Shown in pieces: positions 25,179 to 33,499 of a stretch of DNA of 64,000 bases (position 1 is its first letter; each line of letters begins with the position of its first letter). This DNA comes from Arthrobacter_H rhombi (lineage in GTDB: Bacteria > Actinomycetota > Actinomycetes > Actinomycetales > Micrococcaceae), in contig NZ_BAAAIV010000003.1 in the NCBI RefSeq assembly GCF_039526245.1, positions 186,001-250,000 of the forward strand. The letters are read 5' to 3'. Both the position numbers and the translations under genes were made by a program. The notes under the pieces are model-generated. The model searched no databases. It was not told the origin of the DNA and saw only the letters and a list, made by a program, of their open reading frames with translations.

Positions 25179-26534
25179 TTAGATCCGCCAGCAGCTGGAC
25201 AGCTGGCTCTTCCCGGCAAACCGCTGCTTCAGGAAGAACATGGTTGCGGGCAACGCGGCCACGTAGCCACCGATGTGGGTCGGACCTGCTGTCGCATCCC
25301 ACGAGACGTTGGTGCCCTGATCGCACCAGCGCTTGGCCAGATTGCGTCCGGTCTTGTAGGGGATCACGTCGTCGAGCAGGCTGTGGGAGAGCAGCACGGG
25401 AACTGACGGCTTGCGGCCGTTGCCGATCTTCTGGTCGTCGACCACTGCCTTGAGCTTGCCCTCACCCAGGACGGATTCCAGGGGCTCCCCGGATTTCGTC
25501 AGGTCCGCCGTGTTCAGGAACGCGTGCTTTCCCAGCGCCTGCAGGGTGCAGTCACCCTCGGCCCCCTCGAGCTCCTTCATCCCCTGGGCATTGAGGTAGG
25601 CGGACGGATCGAGGGCGGCATCGGTGGCGCCGAGGCCCGAAGCCGCGTACATCAGGAAGGTGGTGTAGAGACCCCGGTCGAGGTTCTTGGCGACGTCGAC
25701 CAGATCAGCGGGAACGGCACCGGCGTAGGCGCCCTTGAGGTTCAGCGACGGCGCATAGTCCGCAGCCAGTTCAGCGGCCGATGCGCTGGCTCCGCCACCC
25801 TGCGAGTACCCGACGAAGGCGACGGGGTTCTTGGCGTCGATGCCCTCCACACCCAGCTGCTGCGCCGCGCGCACCGAGTCGATCACCGCGTGCCCCTGGG
25901 AAACGCGCCCCATGTAGGTGTGCTTGCCGGGGGTTCCCAACCCCTCATAGTCGGTGATGGACAGCGCATAGCCTGCATCCAGCAACGCGGACATCACCGG
26001 ACCTTCGTATTCCTGGCCGACACCCATCTGGCGCGACGGAGCGCATTTATCTGCCACGCCTTGCGTCCCCACGGCGTAGCCGATGACTGGTCGGGGTCCC
26101 GTGCCACTCCAGGCCTTCTGCGGCACCAGGACCGTACCGGTCACTGCCATCGGTTGGTTGTGCACGTCGGTGGACTTGTACATGATGCGCGTGGCGGTCG
26201 CGTTCGGGCGGATGAGCTTGATCGGGTCGAGGAAGAAGTCGGCCGGTTCACTGCGCACTGGCGTTCCGTTGCCCGCGGGAAGCGTGGCCGGCGGGAGGTA
26301 GAAATCGGTGTCGACCGTTTGGGCCAACTTGCCCAGGGCCTCCTGCCGTTGGACATCACCACTGCTGGCTGCATCCGAATTCTCGAGGGAGGAAAGATCG
26401 GCGCCGGATGATCCGGCCGGCGCCGCGACGGCCACGCCGGTCCCGGAGAGCAGCAGCGTGGAGGCGGCCACACAGGACAATGCCATTCGAAGCCGTCGGC
26501 GCACCGGGGTCTGGACGTGGCGGGGAGGGGTCAT
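25179..26534 (-). CDS. Secreted lipase/esterase (LIP family, alpha/beta hydrolase)
   Basis: A 451-residue protein starting MTPPRHVQTPVRRR, with a signal peptide (RMALSCVAASTLLLSGTGVAVAAPA). The mature part has the nucleophile elbow GYSQGGG, an acid in SHSLLDDVIPYKTG and a histidine in GPTHIGGY, which together make the triad. It resembles secretory triacylglycerol lipases such as the Candida LipA-like LIP family found in actinobacteria. AAGGAG lies before ATG 26534. It is divergent from phoX; the shared 236-nt gap holds a PHO box nearer phoX. Confidence 0.9.
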   Translation of the reverse strand: MTPPRHVQTPVRRRLRMALSCVAASTLLLSGTGVAVAAPAGSSGADLSSLENSDAASSGDVQRQEALGKLAQTVDTDFYLPPATLPAGNGTPVRSEPADFFLDPIKLIRPNATATRIMYKSTDVHNQPMAVTGTVLVPQKAWSGTGPRPVIGYAVGTQGVADKCAPSRQMGVGQEYEGPVMSALLDAGYALSITDYEGLGTPGKHTYMGRVSQGHAVIDSVRAAQQLGVEGIDAKNPVAFVGYSQGGGASASAAELAADYAPSLNLKGAYAGAVPADLVDVAKNLDRGLYTTFLMYAASGLGATDAALDPSAYLNAQGMKELEGAEGDCTLQALGKHAFLNTADLTKSGEPLESVLGEGKLKAVVDDQKIGNGRKPSVPVLLSHSLLDDVIPYKTGRNLAKRWCDQGTNVSWDATAGPTHIGGYVAALPATMFFLKQRFAGKSQLSSCWRI

Positions 26535-26651
26535 GTTCGCTCCTTTGCGAGGGGATCGCGGTCCGGCGCCACCCGAAGGCGCCCTCACCCGATCCAGTTA
26601 TTACCACCCAGTAACAAGTGATCCGCATCACACGATAAGTCACAAACCGGC

Positions 26652-26667
26652 CCAGGGGAACCCCTGG
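26652..26667. promoter_or_regulatory. Short palindrome in the lipase/phoX divergent region
   Basis: CCAGGGG-AA-CCCCTGG is a perfect 7-bp inverted repeat, 13 nt before the PHO box and 118 nt from the lipase start. It may be an operator or a small hairpin. Confidence 0.35.
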
Positions 26668-26680
26668 TCGAACTCCATCC

Positions 26681-26702
26681 GTTCACGGGGCGTTAAACTC
26701 CG
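26681..26702 (+). promoter_or_regulatory. PHO box (PhoP binding site) before phoX
   Basis: Two 11-nt direct-repeat units, GTTCACGGGGC and GTTAAACTCCG, match the actinobacterial PHO-box design of GTTCA-type units spaced by 11 nt. The site lies 68 nt before the phoX start, where a PhoR-PhoP-activated promoter is expected under phosphate limitation. Confidence 0.65.
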
Positions 26703-26770
26703 TGGCCCCGGGGATTCAGCCGGGCCTGACAGGGTGGTCCCGATCCCGCACCACCGATGGAAGGCCCCTC

Positions 26771-28828
26771 GTGAACGCCGATACCCAGACATTCCTGCCC
26801 ATGCTCGGACATACGCGCGGCAAGCGCAGCCCCGTGACCTGCGCGCTGAAGTGTGACAACGCCTGCTCCAAGGCCGTCTGCAACACTTCGTCGAACAGCT
26901 ACTTCCGTGACATCGCCTCGGCGGAGTTCTCCCGTCGTTCCGCACTCGGAGTGGGTGCCGCCGGAGCGTTGGCCGCCGCGGTCGTCGCCGTCGGCGGTGC
27001 GGATCCGGCAGCAGCCGCAGGCGTTCCGGCCAAGAAGCACCGGCCCGGCAAGCTGGCCTTCGACGCCATCAAGCCGGTCGACGCCAAGGTCGACGTCTTC
27101 GACGTTCCCGAGGGCTTCGAATGGGCGCCGTTGCTGCGTTGGGGCGACCCCCTGTTCAACCGGTCCCCGGAGTTCGACTTCGATCACCAGACGCCCAAGG
27201 CCCAGGCCCTGCAGTTCGGCTACAACAACGACTACACCGACATCATCCGGTCCAAGAACGGCAAGAAGGGCGTCCTCGTGTGCAACCACGAGTACGTGAA
27301 CCCGGAGATCATGTTCCCCGCCGCGCCGGCCAACGCCGCCGAGGAACGCCAGCGACGCAACATCTTCCGCAGCGCGGTCGGCCTGAGTGTCGTGGAGCTG
27401 AAGCGCAAGGACCGCGGCCAGCCCTGGGACTACGTCCGCGGCGCCCACAAAAACCGCAGGATCACGCTGGACACCGAGTTCGAGCTGACCGGCCCGGCCA
27501 TGGGCTCGGACCTGCTCAAGACCAAGCGTGACCGCCGCGGCCGCTTCGTCGAAGGCACGCTGGGCAACTGCTCCGGTGGCACCACCCCGTGGGGCACGAT
27601 CCTCTCCGGCGAGGAGAACTTCAACGGGTTCTTCCGCACGGCAGGCACCTCGACCGAGGACAAGCGCTACGGCCTGGAGAACAAGGCGACGGCCATGGGC
27701 TGGGAGCGCGAGGACCCGCGCTTCGACGCCCGCGGCCAGGACTTCGCCAACGAGCCGCACCGCTTCGGCTACATCGTGGAGATCGACCCGGAAAACCCGA
27801 ACTCCACGCCGGTCAAGCACACCAGCCTGGGCCGGTTCAAGCACGAGGGCGCCAATGTCATCGTCGCCGACAACGGGCACGTGGTGGCCTACATGGGCGA
27901 TGACGAGCGGTTCGACTACCTCTACAAGTTCGTGTCCAAGCGCAAGTACCGCAAGCACGACCGCCGCCACAACATGACCCTGCTGACCGAGGGCGACCTG
28001 TTCGTCGCCCGCTTCGCGGGTACCTCGGAGGCCGAGATCGACGGCTCGGGCGATGTCCCCTCGGACGGGAAGTTCGACGGCTCGGGCCAGTGGATCCCGC
28101 TGGTGGAAGACGGCAAGTCACGCGTGAAGGGCATGAGCGTCGAGCAGGTCCTCGTCTTCACCCGCCTGGCCGCCGACGAGGTCGGCGCCACGAAGATGGA
28201 CCGTTGTGAGGACGTGGAGCCGAGCCTGAAGTCCGGCAAGATCTACGTGGCCTGCACCAACAACTCCAACCGCGGCGTGGGCGCCAACGCGAAGGCCGAC
28301 GAGGCCAACCCGCGCACCGAAAACCGCGACGGGCACATCGTGGAGATCACCGAGCGCCGCGGGGACCACACCTCCACCCGCTTCAACTGGGACCTGCTGA
28401 TGCTCTGTGGCGATGCGGCGCAGGGCGACGCGACCTACTTCAGCGGCTTCCCCGCCGACCAGGTCTCCCCGATCTCCTGCCCGGACAACGTCGCCTTCGA
28501 CAGCGAGGGCAACCTGTGGATCTCCACCGACGGCGCCCCGGACGGCATCGGCTACAACGATGGCCTGTTCAAGGTCACCGTCGACGGCAAGAACCGCGGC
28601 AAGGTCGAGCAGTTCCTCTCGGTGCCGCGTGACGCGGAGACCTGCGGTCCGGTCATCCACGACGACGAGTCGATGGTGTTCGTCGCCGTCCAGCACCCGG
28701 GCGAGGAAGGGTCGTTCACCGAGATCCACTCGTACTTCCCGGACTACGTGCCCTCCGAGGCACGCCCGGCAGCCGGCGAGGTCAGGGCCCCGCGCCCAGC
28801 CATCGTGCAGGTCTACGCCACGAAGTAG
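26771..28828 (+). CDS. phoX: PhoX-type alkaline phosphatase (DUF839), Tat-exported
   Basis: A 685-residue protein. The N-terminal region has the PhoX-like cysteine pattern TCALKCDNACSKAVCNTSSN, YFRDI, then a twin-arginine signal, FSRRSALGVG followed by an Ala-rich hydrophobic stretch to about residue 87. The mature part carries DUF839 landmarks such as GNCSGGTTPWGTILSGEE, RFGYIVEID, GRFKHEGANVI and ISCPDNVAFDSEGNLWISTDG. Family members are Ca/Fe-dependent phosphomonoesterases outside the membrane. GTG 26771 was chosen because GGAAGG lies 8 nt upstream; in-frame GTG 26702 would overlap the PHO box. Confidence 0.93.
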   Translation: MNADTQTFLPMLGHTRGKRSPVTCALKCDNACSKAVCNTSSNSYFRDIASAEFSRRSALGVGAAGALAAAVVAVGGADPAAAAGVPAKKHRPGKLAFDAIKPVDAKVDVFDVPEGFEWAPLLRWGDPLFNRSPEFDFDHQTPKAQALQFGYNNDYTDIIRSKNGKKGVLVCNHEYVNPEIMFPAAPANAAEERQRRNIFRSAVGLSVVELKRKDRGQPWDYVRGAHKNRRITLDTEFELTGPAMGSDLLKTKRDRRGRFVEGTLGNCSGGTTPWGTILSGEENFNGFFRTAGTSTEDKRYGLENKATAMGWEREDPRFDARGQDFANEPHRFGYIVEIDPENPNSTPVKHTSLGRFKHEGANVIVADNGHVVAYMGDDERFDYLYKFVSKRKYRKHDRRHNMTLLTEGDLFVARFAGTSEAEIDGSGDVPSDGKFDGSGQWIPLVEDGKSRVKGMSVEQVLVFTRLAADEVGATKMDRCEDVEPSLKSGKIYVACTNNSNRGVGANAKADEANPRTENRDGHIVEITERRGDHTSTRFNWDLLMLCGDAAQGDATYFSGFPADQVSPISCPDNVAFDSEGNLWISTDGAPDGIGYNDGLFKVTVDGKNRGKVEQFLSVPRDAETCGPVIHDDESMVFVAVQHPGEEGSFTEIHSYFPDYVPSEARPAAGEVRAPRPAIVQVYATK

Positions 28829-28852
28829 GCCCGCTCCCCACTAGAACCGAAA

Positions 28853-28897
28853 ACGACGCCGGTGCCTCCTGTGAACCACAGGAGGCACCGGCGTCGT
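28853..28897. terminator. Long bidirectional terminator between phoX and the TrmH-like gene
   Basis: A perfect 21-bp stem (28853-28873 with 28877-28897) closes on an AAC loop, beginning ACGACGCCGGTG. It is preceded by AAA and, on the other strand, flanked by AAGTACG. It serves two convergent genes. Confidence 0.85.
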
Positions 28898-28915
28898 ACT
28901 TGGTCCAGTCAGTCG

Positions 28916-29608
28916 TCAGCCGGCAGGCTGGGAGAAGACGTGCCGGCGGATCCAGGCGTGCATGGCGATGGCCGCGGCGGACGCTGCGTTGATGGACCGG
29001 GTGGAGCCGAACTGCTCGATGCTCAACGTGGTCTTCGCCGCAGCATGCACCTCATCGCTCAACCCGGGGCCCTCCTGGCCGAAGACCAGCACGCAGTTGC
29101 GCGGCAGGTCGTAGGTCTCCAGCTGCTCGGAGTCGGGGAAGATGTCGATCCCGATGATCTCCAGCCCCTCCCCCGTCGCCCAGGCGGTGAAGTCAGCGAC
29201 GGTCGGGTGGTGGCGCACATGCTGGTAGCGGTCGGTGACCATCGCCCCCCGGCGGTTCCAGCGCCGGCGTCCGATGATGTGGACCTCCTTGGCCAAGAAG
29301 GCGTTGGCGGTGCGCACCACGGTGCCGATGTTCATGTCGTGCTGCCAGTTCTCGATGGCGATGTGGAAGTCGTGGCGGCGCGTGTCCAGATCGGCGACGA
29401 TGGCCTCGTGCAGCCAGTAGCGGTATTTGTCGGCGACATTGCGGCGGTCCCCGTCGCGCAGCAGCACCGGATCCCACTGGTCCCCCGCGGGCCATTCGCC
29501 CTCCCAGGGGCCCAGGCCCACTTCGGGGACAGTGGCCTCGGGGGCCGCGCGGTCGGGAAGGGGTGCCTCGGGTGCTGCGGCCTCGGGCCGGGGTGCTGGT
29601 TCGTCCAC
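28916..29608 (-). CDS. TrmH/SpoU family RNA 2'-O-methyltransferase
   Basis: A 230-residue SPOUT methyltransferase. Motif 1 is MNIGTVVRTANAF, motif 2 is CVLVFGQEGPGLS and motif 3 is STRSINAASAAAIAMHAW, which form the trefoil-knot SAM site. The N-terminal ~60 residues are Pro/Ala/Glu-rich and probably disordered. GTG 29608 is a tentative start; the frame is open to 29797, but that extension overlaps the terC riboswitch on the other strand. Methylation of tRNA or rRNA is expected; the target base is unknown. Confidence 0.85.
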   Translation of the reverse strand: MDEPAPRPEAAAPEAPLPDRAAPEATVPEVGLGPWEGEWPAGDQWDPVLLRDGDRRNVADKYRYWLHEAIVADLDTRRHDFHIAIENWQHDMNIGTVVRTANAFLAKEVHIIGRRRWNRRGAMVTDRYQHVRHHPTVADFTAWATGEGLEIIGIDIFPDSEQLETYDLPRNCVLVFGQEGPGLSDEVHAAAKTTLSIEQFGSTRSINAASAAAIAMHAWIRRHVFSQPAG

Positions 29609-29664
29609 CGTGCCAGCGTAGTCTGCTGGCGCCGTCGGCGTGCGGTTCGGTAGACTGGGAGAAA

Positions 29665-29790
29665 ACGTGAGGGAGTATCCCCCCGCGCCGAGGTCGTCAA
29701 CACGCAGGGTTCCGCAACCCCGCCGGCCGAGGCGGACGGCTTCCAGGTGGAGCCGGTGGAGAGACTCGCGGCCCGACTGCATCATGCAAA
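29665..29790 (+). ncRNA. yybP-ykoY-type Mn2+ riboswitch in the terC leader
   Basis: The leader has GAGGGAGTATCC, then GTCGTCAACACGC, GCAACCCCGCCGGCCGAGG and a closing GGTGGAGAGACTCG segment. This order of a GGGAGTA loop and a GTCAACA-like strand fits the yybP-ykoY class, which senses Mn2+ and commonly precedes terC genes. A TAGACT -10-like box at 29651-29656 puts the transcription start just before it. The exact boundaries are approximate. Confidence 0.72.
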
Positions 29791-29799
29791 GGACCACCC

Positions 29800-30993
29800 G
29801 TGACCGTTCCCCTCTGGATTTGGCTGGCGACCATCGCCGTCATCCTCGGCCTGCTGGCCTTCGACTACTTCTTCCACATCCGCAAGGCCCATGTGCCGCA
29901 GCTGAAGGAAGCTGCCATCTGGTCCTCCATCTACGTCGGCATCGCCGTGCTCTTCGGCATCGCGGTGCTGGTGTTCGGCGGCGGGACCATGGGCGGTGAG
30001 TACTTTGCCGGCTACATCACGGAAAAGGCCTTGTCGGTGGACAACCTCTTCGTGTTCCTGGTGATCATCGCCAGCTTCAAGGTCCCCCGCGAGGACCAGC
30101 AGAAGGTGCTGCTGTTCGGCATCATCTTCGCGCTCATCGCCCGGACGGGCTTCATCTTTGCCGGGGCCGCACTGATCAACGCCTGGTCGTGGATCTTCTA
30201 CATCTTCGGGCTGATCCTGCTGCTCACCGCCGGGAACCTGCTCAAACCCGGCGGCCACGAGGACGACCAGGCGAACAACTTCATCATCCGCATCGCCCAG
30301 CGCTTCCTGCACACCTCCGATGACTACGACGGCGACAAGCTCTTCACCGTGGTCAACGGCAAGAAGGCGCTGACCCCCATGCTGCTGGTCATGGTCGCCA
30401 TCGGCGGGACCGACATCCTGTTCGCTCTCGACTCGATCCCGGCCATCTACGGGCTGACCCAGAACGTCTACATCGTCTTCACCGCCACGGCGTTCTCGCT
30501 GATGGGCTTGCGCCAGCTGTACTTCCTGCTGGACGGGCTGCTGGACCGGCTGATCTACCTGTCCATCGGGCTGGCCGGGATCCTGGCGTTCATCGGCGTC
30601 AAGCTGTTCCTGCACGCACTGCATGAGAACAACCTGCCGTTCATCAACGACGGCGGGCACGTCAGCGTCGTGGAGATTTCCACGGGCTTCTCGCTGGTGG
30701 TCATCATCGGCATCCTGGTCATCACGGTCATCGCCTCCCTGGTCTCCCCCACGGGCAAGGCCCAGACCGCGATCAACAACGCCCGCCGCCACGCGAAGAA
30801 CTACCTGGACCTCGGCTACACGGAGGATCCCGGGGAGCGCGAGCGGATCTACCGGCTGCTCCTCGAGGAAGAACAGGGAATCGAGGCGATGGAGCCGAAG
30901 TACCGGAACAAGGCCAAGAACGTCGAGGCCATCCGGGCCCAGGTCGCCGAGGTGCACGCACGCCACGACGAGCTCGGGACCGCGACCCGCTGA
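29800..30993 (+). CDS. TerC family integral membrane protein (probable Mn2+ exporter)
   Basis: A 397-residue protein with about nine hydrophobic helices and TerC hallmarks: EYFAGYITEKALSVDNLFVFLVI, RTGFIFAGAAL, GGTDILFALDSIPAIYGLT with acidic residues inside helices, and FSLMGLRQLYFLLDGLLDRL. The C-terminal ~70 residues are cytoplasmic and charged. Relatives (Alx, MeeF/MeeY) move or handle Mn2+, in line with the Mn riboswitch leader. GTG 29800 has AAAGGA 7 nt upstream. Confidence 0.92.
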   Translation: MTVPLWIWLATIAVILGLLAFDYFFHIRKAHVPQLKEAAIWSSIYVGIAVLFGIAVLVFGGGTMGGEYFAGYITEKALSVDNLFVFLVIIASFKVPREDQQKVLLFGIIFALIARTGFIFAGAALINAWSWIFYIFGLILLLTAGNLLKPGGHEDDQANNFIIRIAQRFLHTSDDYDGDKLFTVVNGKKALTPMLLVMVAIGGTDILFALDSIPAIYGLTQNVYIVFTATAFSLMGLRQLYFLLDGLLDRLIYLSIGLAGILAFIGVKLFLHALHENNLPFINDGGHVSVVEISTGFSLVVIIGILVITVIASLVSPTGKAQTAINNARRHAKNYLDLGYTEDPGERERIYRLLLEEEQGIEAMEPKYRNKAKNVEAIRAQVAEVHARHDELGTATR

Positions 30994-31059
30994 CCCCGGG
31001 CCGCCGGCATGGCGTCGACTCGCCGCCGTGGTGGCAGACTGGTGCGTCTGGAGGTGGTC

Positions 31060-32106
31060 ATGGCCATTGTCGATAACGGGATCTACGTCAACGGACACCG
31101 GGTGCAGGATCCGGCACAGTTGGGTCACACCGTGCAGCGGATGCGTGAGCACTCCGGCATGGCCTGGCTGGGCCTGTACCGTCCCAGCGAGGCGGAACTG
31201 CAGGCCGTGGCCGACGAGCTGGGGCTGCATTCCCTGGCCGTCGAGGACACCCTGAAGGGCCACCAACGCGCCAAGTTGGACCACTACGGCGACCACTCGC
31301 TGCTGGTGTTGCGTCCGGCCCGGTACCTGGATGACGTGGAGAAGGTCGAATTCGGCGAACTGCACGTCTACATCGGTGAGGATTTCGTCGTCACCGTCAG
31401 GCACGCCGAATCCCCCGATCTCTCCAAGGTCAGGCACCGGATGGAACAGGAGGAACCCGAGCTGCTGGCCCTGGGCCCCCGCGCGGTGCTCTACGCCGTG
31501 GTCGACCAGGTCGTCGACGAGTACGAGCCAGTCGTCGACGGGCTGTCCAACGACATCGACGAGATCGACGACCAGCTCTTCTCCGGCAACCCGAATGTCT
31601 CGCGGCGCATCTACGAACTCTCCCGCGAGGTCATCGAACTGCAACGCGCGACGTTGCCGTTGGAGCGCATCCTGACCGTGCTGCGCCGTGATCTGGGCGG
31701 AGGGCAGCCGATCGAGGGCATCGAACGATCCGCCCGCCAGGGCACGGAGGACCCCGGGATCATGGAGCTGGACCACCGGATGGTCGACGTCCAGGACCAC
31801 GCCATCCGGGTCTCCGAACGCATCGCCTCCTTCCGGTCCCTGCTGGCCAACGCGCTCTCCCTGAGCTCCACGTTGGTCTCCCAGCAGGCGGCCGAGGCCG
31901 GGGTCTCGCAGAACGAGCAGATGAAGAAGATCTCCTCCTGGGCAGCGATCCTCTTCGCCCCCAGCCTGATCGGCAGCATCTACGGCATGAACTTCCACAA
32001 CATGCCGGAACTCGCCTTCGTCTGGGGGTACCCGGCGGCGCTGGTCCTCATGCTCGGGCTGAGCGTCGGACTGTATGTGGTGTTCAAGCACAACAAATGG
32101 TTGTAG
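31060..32106 (+). CDS. corA: CorA family Mg2+/divalent cation transporter
   Basis: A 348-residue protein with a long soluble N-terminal domain and two C-terminal helices. The signature YGMNFHNMPEL lies between them, and the positively charged end FKHNKWL is typical of CorA. It forms pentameric channels for Mg2+ and related cations. GGAGG lies 6 nt before ATG 31060. Its position just after terC, 66 nt apart, gives two divalent-metal genes in a row; co-transcription from the Mn-controlled promoter is possible. Confidence 0.93.
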   Translation: MAIVDNGIYVNGHRVQDPAQLGHTVQRMREHSGMAWLGLYRPSEAELQAVADELGLHSLAVEDTLKGHQRAKLDHYGDHSLLVLRPARYLDDVEKVEFGELHVYIGEDFVVTVRHAESPDLSKVRHRMEQEEPELLALGPRAVLYAVVDQVVDEYEPVVDGLSNDIDEIDDQLFSGNPNVSRRIYELSREVIELQRATLPLERILTVLRRDLGGGQPIEGIERSARQGTEDPGIMELDHRMVDVQDHAIRVSERIASFRSLLANALSLSSTLVSQQAAEAGVSQNEQMKKISSWAAILFAPSLIGSIYGMNFHNMPELAFVWGYPAALVLMLGLSVGLYVVFKHNKWL

Positions 32107-32162
32107 GACCGCGATAGCGTGAACCCAGGACCAAGCAGAGCCACCCGGCAGAAGAGGCTGAG

Positions 32163-32954
32163 ATGAAACACGACGAACGTACCCCCGCAGACATCGAATG
32201 CTGGCTCACCGACATGGACGGCGTGCTGGTGCACGAGGAGCGCGCCATCCCCGGGGCCGCCGAGATGATCGAACGCTGGGTCGCCACCTCCAAGCGCTTC
32301 CTGGTGCTGACCAACAACTCGATCTACACCCCGCGCGATCTCTGTTCGCGGTTGGAGTCCTCCGGGCTGGTCGTCCCGGAGGAGAACATCTGGACCTCGG
32401 CCATGGCCACCGCCGAATTCCTGCGGCGCCAGGCCCCGGGCGGCAAGGCGTTCGTGATCGGCGAAGCGGGCCTGACCACTGCCCTGCACGACGCCGGTTT
32501 CATTCTCACGGAGCGGAACCCCGATTTCGTGGTGCTCGGTGAAACCCGCACCTACTCGTTCGAGGCCATCACCCAGGCGATCCGGCTGATCTCCAACGGC
32601 GCGCGGTTCATCACCACGAACCCCGATGCCACGGGCCCGTCCCCCGAGGGCCTGCTGCCGGCCACCGGGTCGGTGGCGGCCCTGATCACCGCCGCGGTGA
32701 ACCGGCAGCCCTACGTGGTCGGCAAGCCGAACCCGATGATGTTCCGCTCGGCCCTGAACCGCATCGAGGCCCACTCGGAGACGACGGCGATGATCGGGGA
32801 CCGGATGGACACCGACATCGTCGCCGGCATGGAAGCGGGCCTCTACACGGTCCTGGTCCACACCGGCATCACCCAGCCGGCCGACATCCAGCGCTTCCCC
32901 TTCCGCCCCGACGCCGTCTACCCGTCGGTGGCCGAACTGTTGGATCAGATGTAG
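32163..32954 (+). CDS. HAD-IIA phosphatase (NagD-like)
   Basis: A 263-residue HAD-superfamily protein. Motif I is WLTDMDGVLVHEE, motif II is LTNNSIYTP, the motif III lysine is in VVGKPNPMMF and motif IV is MIGDRMDTDIVAGMEAG. The C2a cap insert identifies the NagD/IIA group, which hydrolyses nucleotide or sugar phosphates. Note TNNS where TNNSS is common. The 3' end overlaps the convergent gntK by 10 nt. Confidence 0.9.
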   Translation: MKHDERTPADIECWLTDMDGVLVHEERAIPGAAEMIERWVATSKRFLVLTNNSIYTPRDLCSRLESSGLVVPEENIWTSAMATAEFLRRQAPGGKAFVIGEAGLTTALHDAGFILTERNPDFVVLGETRTYSFEAITQAIRLISNGARFITTNPDATGPSPEGLLPATGSVAALITAAVNRQPYVVGKPNPMMFRSALNRIEAHSETTAMIGDRMDTDIVAGMEAGLYTVLVHTGITQPADIQRFPFRPDAVYPSVAELLDQM

Positions 32955-33499
32955 GACCCCAGCCAGGCCGCCGCGGCGGCGGCCAGCTGTTCCGGGCTGT
33001 CGGCAATGTCGAAAACGCGTCCGGCCTCGTCGTCACCGAGGTCCTCCAGCGTGGCCAACTGGGAATCCAGCAGGCTGGCCGGCATGAAATGGCCCGGCCG
33101 CACCTGCATGCGCTCACGCAACAGCTCCTCGGTGCCGTGCAGGTGCACGAACCGGGCATCCGGGGCCGCGGCACGGATGAGATCCCGGTAGGAGCGCTTC
33201 AGCGCGGAGCAGCCGATGACCAGGGTCCGGCCCGCGGCCGCGGCTTCGCCGAGCTCGGCGCCGATCTCGCGCAGCCAGGGTTCTCGGTCGTCGTCATCCA
33301 GCGGGGTCCCGGCGGCCATCTTCTCGATGTTGGCCGCCGGATGCAGGGCATCCCCGTCGACGTAGACGCCGTCGAGTTCCACGGCCAGCAGTTCCCCGAC
33401 CGTTGTCTTGCCGCTGCCCGAGACCCCCATGACGACCACGCGGTCTCCGGTCATCGCCGTCGTGCTCTGTTCCACTGGTTCCACCGTCGCCTCGCTCAC
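32945..33499 (-). CDS. gntK: Gluconokinase, last gene of the hexuronate operon
   Basis: A 184-residue P-loop kinase: Walker A GVSGSGKTT (25-33), GDALHPAANIEKMAAGTPLDDDDREPWL, IGCSALKRSYRD and GHFMPASLLDSQLATLE. These are all conserved in GntK, which makes 6-phosphogluconate from gluconate. The GTG start overlaps the manD stop (GTGA). Its place after glucuronate-to-KDG enzymes is odd, since KDG kinase would be expected. It may handle gluconate made by or imported with the pathway. Confidence 0.92.
   Translation of the reverse strand: MSEATVEPVEQSTTAMTGDRVVVMGVSGSGKTTVGELLAVELDGVYVDGDALHPAANIEKMAAGTPLDDDDREPWLREIGAELGEAAAAGRTLVIGCSALKRSYRDLIRAAAPDARFVHLHGTEELLRERMQVRPGHFMPASLLDSQLATLEDLGDDEAGRVFDIADSPEQLAAAAAAWLGSYI

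Noticed and set aside
29782..32091. 769-aa open frame antisense to terC and corA
   Set aside because: Asp/Gln/His/Val-rich shadow; both plus-strand genes are strongly recognised.
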